The notes: generated by a model not told the origin, from the sequence alone. Counted from the stretch's first letter, positions 1 to 6,749 are shown. The stretch: 21,509 nucleotides of DNA from JAUSEW01 sp964414015 (GCA_964414015.1 CAYPUE010000013.1:1-21509); one strand, 5' to 3'. A program made the numbers and translations.

Positions 1-186
1 TAAAAATCATCAAGTAATTCTCACGGGGCTCGCGTTTGTCGGGCTGCCTATCCGAAACTATTTTTTAATTCCTAACTCCAATCTTTTATCTGACGGCAGC
101 CCTCCTTTAAGGGAAATTATCCCCAAGGGGCGGGGGCGGCGGAGCCGCTTCCAAACCAAAAACTCTATGCTTTTGAGTTATCTTTT
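1..186. other. Leader region without a gene
   Basis: I see no convincing gene here. An 8-bp inverted repeat (GGGCTGCC at 41-48 and GGCAGCCC at 95-102) spans about 46 bp, and a GC-rich patch follows at 121-150 (CCCCAAGGGG, then GGCGGAGCCGC-like pairing). A short hairpin AACTC/GAGTT sits at 161-179. The GC-rich patch resembles the palindrome-rich DNA at 4620-4860, so this may be another mobile-element scar. That link is an inference. Confidence 0.4.
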
Positions 187-195
187 TGATATAAT
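187..195 (+). promoter_or_regulatory. Extended -10 promoter for the restriction endonuclease
   Basis: TG-A-TATAAT, a match to the extended -10 form (TGnTATAAT), ends 15 bp before the ATG at 211. No good -35 hexamer lies at the usual distance, which fits an extended -10 promoter. There is no clear Shine-Dalgarno before the ATG, so the mRNA leader is very short. Confidence 0.55.
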
Positions 196-210
196 ACAGC
201 CGGGATCATT

Positions 211-1050
211 ATGTCTTTAGTTTCAAAAGTCAAAAAATTAGCAGATTTAATACAATCTGAAGGGATTGTTACAAAGGATTTAAAGCCTGTCACAATAGTT
301 GGTAAAATTACAACATCAGCTCAACAATTATTTCCTGAAGATAAAGATAAAGATTTCTTACAGATAGTCCAGGAAACTTACATTAAGCTACTTACTAATA
401 AAGGAGTTGATCCAATCAAGGCTAGGCAAAGTTGGGTTGTTGCAAGCGGTGGAGATTTTGAGGGTTATATAAGGAATCATATAAATCAAGTTTTGAACTC
501 CGAAGGAATAGTTGCTATAAAGGGTGACAAATTAAAGCAGTTGGGGAAAAACTCCAAAAAGATTCAAGAGCTAATAAAATTTCTAACTTTGCCAGCTAAA
601 CGTAGGTGCACTCAAACAAGCGTTGATGTTTGGCCAGATAATGACATTCTCGTTTTATTAAAAACGGAAGATAACATATGGAGAATTCTAGCGTCTATCA
701 GTGCTAAAACAAGTAGTCATAGCCGTAATACAAGTGTTCTATTTTGGTCTCTTGCTGTAAGTAGTTTGGGTATAAAATACTTTTTGGCTACCCAAGACAG
801 AGATGGTCAATTTGTTAAAGAGTGTACCTCTGAGAATGTAAATCAAGAAAGAAAGTTATTTGAAGCATACTGTGATCGAGTTTTTACTTCTAATCCTCAA
901 GCTAGTTATTGTTCTCAAGTTAAATCCTTAACTCTTAGAGATAATGGATCGTCAGAACTTACGGATGAGCTTTTGGAACTCAAAAAACAAATAGTGGGTA
1001 AGGAATCTAAAAGTAAAACTGTCTCAATTAAAGATATTGAGAATTATTAA
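211..1050 (+). CDS. Putative type II restriction endonuclease (BsaWI/CCGG-family-like)
   Basis: 279 aa. A likely PD-(D/E)XK nuclease: W-P-D143-N-D145 followed by a hydrophobic strand, then S164-A-K166 in SISAKTS and an arginine/serine-rich helix ending in LFWSL. The S/C-x-K form of the active site, with the PD motif about 20 residues earlier, is the pattern of CCGG-type enzymes such as BsaWI and the Cfr10I/NgoMIV group. A later strand (GIKYFLATQDRDG) fits the enzyme core. The gene converges on the LexA-methyltransferase gene and their 3' ends overlap by 23 bp, the usual pairing of a restriction enzyme with its methylase. Cleavage of unmethylated DNA in the cytoplasm is inferred; the recognition site cannot be read from sequence. 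The family is supported by motif and context only. Confidence 0.65.
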   Translation: MSLVSKVKKLADLIQSEGIVTKDLKPVTIVGKITTSAQQLFPEDKDKDFLQIVQETYIKLLTNKGVDPIKARQSWVVASGGDFEGYIRNHINQVLNSEGIVAIKGDKLKQLGKNSKKIQELIKFLTLPAKRRCTQTSVDVWPDNDILVLLKTEDNIWRILASISAKTSSHSRNTSVLFWSLAVSSLGIKYFLATQDRDGQFVKECTSENVNQERKLFEAYCDRVFTSNPQASYCSQVKSLTLRDNGSSELTDELLELKKQIVGKESKSKTVSIKDIENY

Positions 1051-2434
1051 ATAATGGCACTAGGATTTTCTCTTTAGCCACTCTTCTTTTAGCAACTTCG
1101 TTATATTCCTCGGAAATATCTATGTGTATAAAATGTCTCCCTGTTTTATACGCTACCATTGCAACAGTTCCCGTTCCTCCAAACATATCTAAAACCGTAT
1201 TACCTTTATATGAATAAAATTTAATAAGTCGGTAGATTAAATCTTCTGGGAAAGGAGCGGGATGACCGTTTCTTTTTGTTTCAGGTTGTATTTTCCAAAA
1301 TCCGTCAGAGAAATCCATGAATTCTTGCCTTGTTATATCAGCATTTCTTGGATCACCATCTAGTCTATCTTTCTCTTTAGTGAAGATCAAAACATACTCC
1401 CATGAGGGTACTATATGTGGATTAGCAGGACTCTTAAAACTTCCCCAAGCTGTACGCTTAAGCATAGTTTGCTTATACCAGATTATCTCTGTTCTGAACT
1501 TCATTCCCAGTTTTCTTTGTTGAGCAATAAAATCATGGTGAATAGGAACAAAATCCTTAATTCCTGTTGGTGCAATGTTTAAAGCAAATCTTCCGCCTGG
1601 TACAAGCACTCTTTTTGTTTCTCTCCAAACCTTTTCTAGCCAATCTAAGTATTCTTGATAATTCATCCTATCGTTGTGATTATCATAATTTTTACCTACA
1701 TTGTAGGGTGGTGAGGTTATAGCAAGGTGGATACTATTATCAGGAATTTGAGCCATAACTTCTAGTACATCACCAGTAATTATTCTATCGAGTTCGAAAG
1801 ATTTCTTTTGTGTATTTTGGCTTGTGTGTGGTGAGACTTTATTATGAGTTGGTAGTACGCCTACAACTTTTCCTTGAATCATAAGATGTTTAACAAATAT
1901 AGGTTTAATACTTGAATTCGCTGGTTGGAGTCTATAACCATTTCCCTCTTTGTAAATTTTCTTTAAGGTTGCCTCGTTGCCATTTATTAGCGCAACTACT
2001 TTTTGTCCATTTTCTGCTGATTCTTGACGCCGTATTATCACAGTATCTCCATCTTGAATATTCTCATCAATCATACTGTTCCCCTTAACTCTTAATGCGT
2101 AATGAAGACCGGATTTTGATAACATAGATTGAGGAACTTTTAATGGCTCTGGATTAGAAATAGCTTCTATTGGTTCTCCTGCCGCAATATATCCCAATAA
2201 TGGTATTTCTGTCTCATTTACAACTGGCTCTATAGACCTTTGCTTGAACTCGACTTTGTTTAAATAGCCCTTTTTTTCGAGAGAGTCAACTTGATGGTGA
2301 ACAGTAGAAATGGAACGTAATTTAAAATGCTTTGCTATTTCTTCTAGTGAAGGTGAGTAATCTTTTTTATCAAGAAATGAGCTTATAAAATCAAGTACTT
2401 TTTTTTGCTTTGGAGTTAGGGCATTGCTTTCCAT
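1028..2434 (-). CDS. LexA repressor fused to a beta-class DNA methyltransferase
   Basis: 468 aa from the ATG at 2434. Residues 1-65 are a LexA-type winged helix (LTPKQKKVLDFI, SPSLEEIAKHF, STVHHQVDSLEKKGYL). Residues 78-195 are the S24 autopeptidase: cleavage site A85-G86 in YIAAGEP, nucleophile S120 in GNSM, and K158 in ATLKK. After a linker rich in S/T/Q (about 196-212), residues 213-455 form an N4/N6 methylase: motif IV T240-S-P-P-Y244 precedes the AdoMet motif F418-G-G-T-G422, which is the beta order. TSPPY favours N4-cytosine methylation. Every catalytic residue I looked for is present in both halves. A frame opens further upstream at 2509, but it runs through the promoter, and LexA homology begins right at 2434. 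The likely role is protecting host DNA from the neighbouring nuclease while repressing its own promoter; self-cleavage under DNA damage is inferred. Confidence 0.9.
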   Translation of the reverse strand: MESNALTPKQKKVLDFISSFLDKKDYSPSLEEIAKHFKLRSISTVHHQVDSLEKKGYLNKVEFKQRSIEPVVNETEIPLLGYIAAGEPIEAISNPEPLKVPQSMLSKSGLHYALRVKGNSMIDENIQDGDTVIIRRQESAENGQKVVALINGNEATLKKIYKEGNGYRLQPANSSIKPIFVKHLMIQGKVVGVLPTHNKVSPHTSQNTQKKSFELDRIITGDVLEVMAQIPDNSIHLAITSPPYNVGKNYDNHNDRMNYQEYLDWLEKVWRETKRVLVPGGRFALNIAPTGIKDFVPIHHDFIAQQRKLGMKFRTEIIWYKQTMLKRTAWGSFKSPANPHIVPSWEYVLIFTKEKDRLDGDPRNADITRQEFMDFSDGFWKIQPETKRNGHPAPFPEDLIYRLIKFYSYKGNTVLDMFGGTGTVAMVAYKTGRHFIHIDISEEYNEVAKRRVAKEKILVPLFNNSQYL

Positions 2435-2449
2435 AGGGTTATACCTTAT

Positions 2450-2478
2450 ACTATACGAAAGTTTTACGAAGGTGTCAA
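2450..2478 (-). promoter_or_regulatory. Consensus promoter of the LexA-methylase gene with hexamer repeat
   Basis: On the minus strand: TTGACA (2478-2473), 17-bp spacer, TATAGT (2455-2450). The start of transcription should fall about 10 nt before the ATG, so the mRNA is nearly leaderless. The spacer and -10 contain TTCGTA twice, at 2470-2465 and 2459-2454 (11 bp apart, one helical turn). That placement would let a bound repressor block RNA polymerase, making it a candidate operator for the LexA domain. Confidence 0.75.
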
Positions 2479-2528
2479 GTAAGGAAAATGAGTAAAATCT
2501 GTCACACAAACAATAAGGTTAATATTAA

Positions 2529-2666
2529 CTATCTTATATAGTTCTTATCATTTTTAGTTCTGAAAAGTATTTTAGCGGCTAGTACTTGAATAACATTTGA
2601 ACTTTCTTCAGAATAAACTAGATAATTATGAATCCCTGGCTTTATATCTTTACCTAATTGATCCAT
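2529..2666 (-). pseudogene. Short ParE/RelE-toxin-like remnant
   Basis: A 45-codon open frame on the minus strand with a C-terminal toxin-like pattern: GIHNYLVYSEE followed by VIQVLAAKILF, which recalls the final strands of ParE/RelE proteins (R-x-F..Y-x-I-x-Y, then I-x-I-L-x-V-x-H). The N-terminal two thirds of a ParE protein are absent and the key basic residues are not evident. It lies between two divergent promoters. It could be a decayed toxin-antitoxin gene or chance coding; no functional protein is claimed. Confidence 0.25.
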
Positions 2667-2692
2667 ATGTAAAAACGTTCATACTCTGGGGC

Positions 2693-2721
2693 TTGACATG
2701 ATAGGAAATCTGTGATACTAT
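2693..2721 (+). promoter_or_regulatory. Consensus promoter of the wHTH/HEPN operon
   Basis: TTGACA (2693-2698), 17-bp spacer, TACTAT (2716-2721), followed by a good ribosome binding site AGGAGAG at about 2734 and the ATG at 2750. It drives the four overlapping or closely spaced genes 2750-4571. Confidence 0.75.
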
Positions 2722-2749
2722 TTTATTTAGTTTAGGAGAGAATAAGTTT

Positions 2750-3148
2750 ATGAACCAAGATGATCCACTTTCAAAACTGGTTATTGGTAACGCTAAAGAG
2801 GTCGACAGACAAAAATTAGCAGATTTGCTCGAACTCTATGTGGTATTTGATGAGACAAGCCATGAAATGAACTTTAGGGATAAGTTCAATGAACTTCAGA
2901 ACAATGCAGATAAGTTAGAGATTATTTTTCTGGCGGACAAAGCCAGAACCCTTTATTTCGGGGAAGAAAAGAAAGAGGGTTTTTCCCAAAGCGATCTTGT
3001 TGTGATGGAAGTCATGCCAAGGGGAAGTGTTAAATCTACACTAAAGATGCTTTCTGATAAAAGGAAAGTGCTTAAAAATACGGAGGGCAAATATTACGTT
3101 CCAAATTATAGGATAAATGAACTTTTTCAGAAGTTTAAGAAAGATTAA
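2750..3148 (+). CDS. Small winged-helix protein, first gene of a four-gene operon
   Basis: 132 aa, no named family recognised. The N-terminal part (residues 10-75) is helical (DRQKLADLLELY, KFNELQNNADKLEIIFLADKA). The second half reads as a winged helix: a segment around SQSDLVVMEVMP, a recognition-helix candidate SVKSTLKMLSDKRKVL, then the wing strands GKYYVPNYRINELF. The N-terminal portion resembles an archaeal/CPR group of hypothetical proteins seen with similar wHTH tails. It has the strongest ribosome binding site of the operon and a consensus promoter. The next gene starts 15 bp downstream. DNA binding is inferred from the fold pattern only. Confidence 0.75.
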   Translation: MNQDDPLSKLVIGNAKEVDRQKLADLLELYVVFDETSHEMNFRDKFNELQNNADKLEIIFLADKARTLYFGEEKKEGFSQSDLVVMEVMPRGSVKSTLKMLSDKRKVLKNTEGKYYVPNYRINELFQKFKKD

Positions 3149-3162
3149 GAGAATATTTTATT

Positions 3163-3579
3163 ATGGATAATGTTCAAACAGTTGAAGAAAAGCTAGCAGA
3201 TTTAGAAAAAAGAGTTTCAGCCTTGGAAAAAAATACTACTATTGGAGATAATAGTCAGCAAACTGAACCAGTTAAGAACAAATCAGCTAAAGAGTTTTTA
3301 TTAGAAAAAGCCCCAAAGGATGATATACAACGAACTCTTTATCTTGGTTATTGGCTTGAAAAAATTCAAGGAATGGAGGCATTCAATGTTAACGATCTAC
3401 GAGAAGCATTTCGTTCTGCAAGGGTGCCTATCCCAAAGAACCTAAATGACAAAGTTAACAAAAATATCGGTAAAGGCTACCTTATGGATGTAGAATCTGA
3501 CAAAAGCGGCAAAAAAACGTGGGTTTTAACAGCAACGGGAGAATCCTATGTTGAAACATCAACCAATGACCAGAAATGA
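3163..3579 (+). CDS. Coiled-coil plus winged-helix protein
   Basis: 138 aa. Residues 5-27 form a heptad-rich coiled coil (VEEKLADLEKRVSALEKN). A polar linker follows, then a globular domain from about 43: AKEFLLEKAPKDD, TLYLGYWLEKIQGM, FNVNDLREAFRSARV, NDKVNKNIGKGYLM and a final wing KTWVLTATGESYVE. The pattern is a winged helix of a type found in uncharacterised archaeal and CPR proteins. Its 3' end overlaps the next gene by 32 bp, so the two are probably translationally linked. Because the next protein also starts with a coiled coil, the two may pair through these helices; this is an inference. Confidence 0.75.
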   Translation: MDNVQTVEEKLADLEKRVSALEKNTTIGDNSQQTEPVKNKSAKEFLLEKAPKDDIQRTLYLGYWLEKIQGMEAFNVNDLREAFRSARVPIPKNLNDKVNKNIGKGYLMDVESDKSGKKTWVLTATGESYVETSTNDQK

Positions 3580-3913
3580 TATTCAACAGATACTAGGTAA
3601 GCTTGACGACCACGAAAAGCGGATTCGTGCGCTGGAGCTGGGGCCGGGTACCAAGCTTAAAAAGGTGGATCAAACGGTAAAGCAAGAAAACTATTCCGGC
3701 GCAACAGGAGGAGTGCGGTTTCTTGTTAAGAATGGGTTTTTCAAGACGAAGGTGAATCAAGTAAGCGTGCGAAAAGAGCTTGCTGAAAAAGGCTACCACT
3801 ATAGTAGTCAGGCTATTTATGAAGCAATGAAGGTTTTAGCCAGACCCGGAGGTCCGCTTGTAACCCTAAATGAGAAAGGTAGCAAAGTCTATGTCGAAAG
3901 AAAATGGGAATAA
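3548..3913 (+). CDS. Coiled-coil plus winged-helix protein (paralogous domain to the next gene)
   Basis: 121 aa. The ATG at 3548 is chosen because GGGAGA lies 5 nt upstream; an in-frame ATG at 3566 is the alternative. Residues 10-30 (QQILGKLDDHEKRIRALEL) are a coiled coil like that of the preceding protein. From residue 50, GVRFLVKNGFFKTKVNQVSV followed by SSQAIYEAMKVL and a VYVERKWE wing is a small helix-turn-helix domain that recurs in the next gene (IVWSEGFFKNW ... SSMEIGVALIRTKFL). The stretch 3600-3660 is markedly GC-rich compared with the rest of the operon, perhaps a sign of separate origin. Confidence 0.75.
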   Translation: MLKHQPMTRNDIQQILGKLDDHEKRIRALELGPGTKLKKVDQTVKQENYSGATGGVRFLVKNGFFKTKVNQVSVRKELAEKGYHYSSQAIYEAMKVLARPGGPLVTLNEKGSKVYVERKWE

Positions 3914-4571
3914 AGGAACTGCAAAAAATGCTACAGATGCCTTAACGATTGTATGGTCAGAAGGATTTTTTAAGAATTGGCAGAACCTAGCCTCAATTTC
4001 CAAGGAACTTAGTAGTCGTGGAAATCATTTTTCGTCGATGGAGATTGGTGTTGCGCTGATACGCACAAAGTTTTTAACTCGTCGTGGCAAACGCGGTACC
4101 TATGAATATATACAGAAACGACCACCTATAAGCAAGGAAGTAGAAAGTGTTGAGAATGAGCTTTTTGCTGATAGCTTAGTTAAGAAGCTGGGAAAATCTT
4201 TTTCTAGTGAATTAGCTGATCTTCGTTTAAATTTTGATAGAAGCGGAAACTGCTCCGCCTTCCTCCTTCGCAAAATACTTGAGAAGTTGATTTATATCAC
4301 GTTTGCTCGCAATAATCTTCAGCCCAAGTTAGAGGATAAAAGTCGCCCCGGCGGATTAGTTGGATTAGAAACAATGGTTAACATAGCGGCTATTGAAAAA
4401 ATAAGAGGTATCCCTTTTATCGTACCCAAGACCGCTCAAGAAATTAAAGGTATTAAGTTTTTAGGGGATGCGGCAGCACACAATCCACTAGTTGATATTG
4501 ATATGAAAACTATTATTCCACAAATGCCTTTCATAATCACCGCCTATAAAGAATTAGCTTATCACTTATAA
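3891..4571 (+). CDS. Winged-helix protein with HEPN/DUF4145-like C-terminal domain
   Basis: 226 aa from the ATG at 3891 (GAAAGG about 12 nt upstream); an in-frame ATG at 3870 is possible. The N-terminal domain (about 15-80) repeats the helix-turn-helix of the preceding gene. The C-terminal 100 residues read SAFLLRKILEKLIYITFARN ... GLETMVNIAAIEKIRGI ... IKGIKFLGDAAAHNP, which matches the LR-x-ILE-x-L ... I-x-x-L-R/G-(N/D)-x-AAH pattern of DUF4145/HEPN-like helical proteins. The canonical HEPN R-x4-6-H RNase motif is not clear, so nuclease activity should not be assumed. It is the last gene of the operon. Its setting beside a restriction-modification pair suggests defence or regulation. Confidence 0.7.
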   Translation: MSKENGNKGTAKNATDALTIVWSEGFFKNWQNLASISKELSSRGNHFSSMEIGVALIRTKFLTRRGKRGTYEYIQKRPPISKEVESVENELFADSLVKKLGKSFSSELADLRLNFDRSGNCSAFLLRKILEKLIYITFARNNLQPKLEDKSRPGGLVGLETMVNIAAIEKIRGIPFIVPKTAQEIKGIKFLGDAAAHNPLVDIDMKTIIPQMPFIITAYKELAYHL

Positions 4572-4632
4572 TAATTAGGACAAGTCGGTAAGTAAAAAAA
4601 ATAAAAGTTCCTTAAAATTTTTGCGTTTTTTG

Positions 4633-4834
4633 GGATTGCTTTTAGCAATCCGTTCGAGCGACAGTTTTTAGAGCTTCGGCCGAAGGCCGAGCGGATAGAA
4701 GGCGGCGCGAAAAGGGGCGCGCCGCCTACCTTTGCGACTGGAAGCGAGTTCGAATTTTTCGATAAACGCTCACTGAAAGGGAAATCTCCGAAGAGTCCGA
4801 AGACTGGCTCTGCGCGGGGGTAGGCGCGCAGAGC
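4633..4834. repeat. Cluster of perfect GC-rich hairpins upstream of a recombinase
   Basis: No gene on the plus strand. There are three perfect palindromes: GGATTGCT/AGCAATCC at 4633-4651 (3-nt loop), AGGCGGCGCG/CGCGCCGCCT at 4700-4727 (8-nt loop) and GCTCTGCGCG/CGCGCAGAGC at 4807-4834 (8-nt loop). Smaller pairings (CTTCGGCCGAAG near 4673) lie between. None is followed by a T-tract on either strand, so they are not ordinary terminators. They resemble short palindromic mobile repeats. Confidence 0.75.
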
Positions 4835-4911
4835 TCTGCAAAGCCCCGATTTAATTCCGGCACAAGCCGCCGATCAGTTAAAAAGAACAAAAAACGAGGA
4901 ACGCAAAAATT
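4726..4911 (-). pseudogene. Remnant of a second serine recombinase C-terminus
   Basis: Reading the minus strand, one frame gives FFLTDRRLVPELNRGFAEL and continues about 37 residues to a TAG at 4728-4726. The intact recombinase at 4981-6636 ends with the near-identical FFLTNRRLMPEFNRGFAEL. No start codon or catalytic domain is present, so only the extreme 3' end of an oppositely oriented recombinase gene survives, head-to-head with the intact one. It may mark an older integration, an inversion or a duplication. Confidence 0.6.
4831..4887. repeat. Left arm of 57-bp inverted repeat
   Basis: The reverse complement of this segment matches 6358-6414 at 51 of 57 positions by eye. It encodes the remnant FFLTDRRLVPEL... 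on the minus strand. The match continues as a structure (a hairpin of identical geometry) but not as sequence beyond the repeat. Confidence 0.8.
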
Positions 4912-4980
4912 TTGGATTTCTTCTTAAGAAATCCTGCTCGTTATCACTCGCAAAAGAACTTTATTATTACTTATAAGAAA

Positions 4981-6636
4981 ATGAAATATATAGCATATTG
5001 CCGAAAATCTACTGATGAAAAAGATAAACAGGTCTTGTCTATTGACCAGCAAATTGCTGAATTAAAAGAATTCTCATCTCGCGAACACTTAGAAGTAGTT
5101 GATTTTGTTACAGAAAACAAAACAGCTAAAATTCCTGGAAGAGAACAATTTGAGCAAGTCTTAAAAAGGATAGAGAAAGGTGAAGCTCAAGGAATCGTTG
5201 CTTGGCACCCGGATAGACTAGCAAGAAATAGCATTGATGGCGGAAAAGTAATTTACTTCATAGATACAGGTAAAATTCTTGACCTAAAGTTTCCTTCATT
5301 TTGGTTCGATAGTACTCCTCAGGGGAAATTTATGTTAAATATAGCTTTTGGACAATCGAAATATTATGTGGATAATTTATCGGAAAATGTAAAACGGGGA
5401 ATGAGACATAAATTGAGACTTGGTATCTGGCCTCTAAAAGCTCCGTTGGGCTATATAAATAATCGCACAAATAAAATAATAGAAGTTAATCCCGAAATTT
5501 CAAAAATTATTAAAAAAGCCTTCGAGTTGTTTGTTCAAGGCGGAAAATCTTTTACGGAAATTTCTTTGTATCTTCATAAGTTTGGAATTGGCAAATCGGA
5601 TGGAAAACCCATGAAAGTAGATCGGATAACCAAAATGCTTAAAGATAAATTCTACATTGGGATATTAAATTACGCCGGAGAATATTATCAAGCTTCTCAC
5701 AAATTGTTTATCTCTAAAGAATTATTTGACAAAGTCCAAAAGCAGGTTGAGAAAATAGAAAGACCGCGAATGAAAGGACATAATTTTGCCTTTAGCGGAC
5801 TTGCAAAATGTGGAGAATGTGGGGCGGCTATTACTTCCGAGCAACATATCAAAAAATATAAAAATGGGAATTCCCAAACTTTTATTTACTATCGTTGTAC
5901 AAAGAAATTAAAACCTTGTACCCAAAAATATACTTCTGAAGAAAAACTGGAAATCCAGATAAGGGAAATGCTTGAAAAAGTTTTGCTTCCTCAAAATTGG
6001 GCACAAGATTGGTATAAATGGTTAGATGAAGACGAAATAAATGAACAACGATTAGCTGAAGAAAATATCCAGAAATTAAAACATGAGTTAGAAACCCTCG
6101 ATAAAAAACTTAATATTCTTTTGGATAGCTTCTTAGACCAAATTATTGATAATGAGACTTACAAGAAAAAGAAAAACGAACTTTTCGAAGAAAAGTTAAA
6201 AATAACTGAGCAGATTACCAAAATTCAGACAAACGGTTCGAGTTGGCTCGAACCTATGAGGGAGTTTGTAGGTAGCGCACTATCGTGCGCAAAAATCGCG
6301 CGCGCAAAAAATACATGCTCCGATTTAGCAATCGGAGCAAAAACTGTCGGCTCGAACTTCTTTTTAACCAATCGGCGACTTATGCCGGAATTTAATCGGG
6401 GCTTTGCAGAACTCCGGCTGACCCCTCCCAGCCGGAGCCAATCCGGCAATCCTGCTTCAAAATCCGAAATGGTGAGCCCAATATACCAGACTTCGAACCA
6501 ATTTTACAAGGCTATTATGACATCTATTGTACACTCAGGCAATATGCCTACCCGCAAATATAATTTCACCCTTAGTAATAGGCATGGCTCGATGGGGGTC
6601 AACGTTAAATTTTACCCTGCAAATATAGGTATGTAG
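4981..6636 (+). CDS. Large serine recombinase (CPR type)
   Basis: 551 aa from the ATG at 4981; an upstream in-frame ATG at 4912 would add 23 residues with no homology. Residues 1-150 are the resolvase catalytic domain: nucleophile S10 in YCRKSTDE and arginines in D78-RLAR82. Residues 150-265 are the recombinase domain. A zinc ribbon follows (C277-x2-C280 ... C306 ... C313), then a coiled coil (about 355-415). The tail (about 425-478) has the typical GSNFFLTNRRLMPEF end. Residues after 478 are low-complexity and coded by DNA containing perfect hairpins at 6275-6290, 6317-6338 and 6412-6437, so the last 70 residues may be readthrough into an old attachment region. It acts on DNA in the cytoplasm. 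Its element is not obvious; the defence genes upstream could be its cargo. Confidence 0.9.
   Translation: MKYIAYCRKSTDEKDKQVLSIDQQIAELKEFSSREHLEVVDFVTENKTAKIPGREQFEQVLKRIEKGEAQGIVAWHPDRLARNSIDGGKVIYFIDTGKILDLKFPSFWFDSTPQGKFMLNIAFGQSKYYVDNLSENVKRGMRHKLRLGIWPLKAPLGYINNRTNKIIEVNPEISKIIKKAFELFVQGGKSFTEISLYLHKFGIGKSDGKPMKVDRITKMLKDKFYIGILNYAGEYYQASHKLFISKELFDKVQKQVEKIERPRMKGHNFAFSGLAKCGECGAAITSEQHIKKYKNGNSQTFIYYRCTKKLKPCTQKYTSEEKLEIQIREMLEKVLLPQNWAQDWYKWLDEDEINEQRLAEENIQKLKHELETLDKKLNILLDSFLDQIIDNETYKKKKNELFEEKLKITEQITKIQTNGSSWLEPMREFVGSALSCAKIARAKNTCSDLAIGAKTVGSNFFLTNRRLMPEFNRGFAELRLTPPSRSQSGNPASKSEMVSPIYQTSNQFYKAIMTSIVHSGNMPTRKYNFTLSNRHGSMGVNVKFYPANIGM
6358..6414. repeat. Right arm of 57-bp inverted repeat
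   Basis: Partner of 4831-4887, located inside the recombinase gene and coding for FFLTNRRLMPEFNRGFAEL. The six mismatches lie mostly at codon third positions or cause conservative changes, so this is a divergent coding duplication and not a recent one. Confidence 0.8.
6412..6437. repeat. Perfect 9-bp hairpin at the recombinase 3' end, covarying with a second copy
   Basis: CTCCGGCTG (6412-6420), loop ACCCCTCC, CAGCCGGAG (6429-6437). The equivalent place in the inverted remnant (4807-4834, minus strand) has a 10-bp perfect stem with an 8-nt loop CCTACCCC. Aligned column by column, four of the nine pairs differ by double compensatory changes and none is broken. Confidence 0.8.
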
Positions 6637-6639
6637 GGG

Positions 6640-6717
6640 TTATCGCAAGCCAATCAAAACAAGAATAATACCTATAGCAATAAGCAAAAAACCAACTGGG
6701 CTTAAACTCCTCTTCAT
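6640..6717 (-). CDS. Tiny single-span membrane peptide
   Basis: 25 aa: a short basic N-terminus (MKRSLSPVG) followed by an unbroken hydrophobic helix rich in Leu, Ile and Gly (FLLIAIGIILVLIG) and a final LR. This looks like one transmembrane span with a cytoplasmic N-terminus. It is the last possible gene of the leftward operon, 32 bp beyond the preceding stop, and ends 3 bp from the convergent recombinase stop. The ribosome binding site is poor. It could be a holin-like or other small membrane peptide of the element, or a chance frame. Confidence 0.4.
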   Translation of the reverse strand: MKRSLSPVGFLLIAIGIILVLIGLR

Positions 6718-6749
6718 AACTTCAATTTTACTCAATATTCGTGGTATCG

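Noticed and set aside
2435..2509. Upstream extension of the LexA-methylase to an ATG at 2509
   Set aside because: The extension crosses a perfect promoter and LexA homology starts at 2434.
6471..6505. Possible left attachment site: GGTGAGCC followed by TTCGAACC, similar to the tRNA-Lys 3' end
   Set aside because: Only 8-bp blocks match, the T-arm does not pair, and the spacing differs; too weak to call att without an empty-site comparison.
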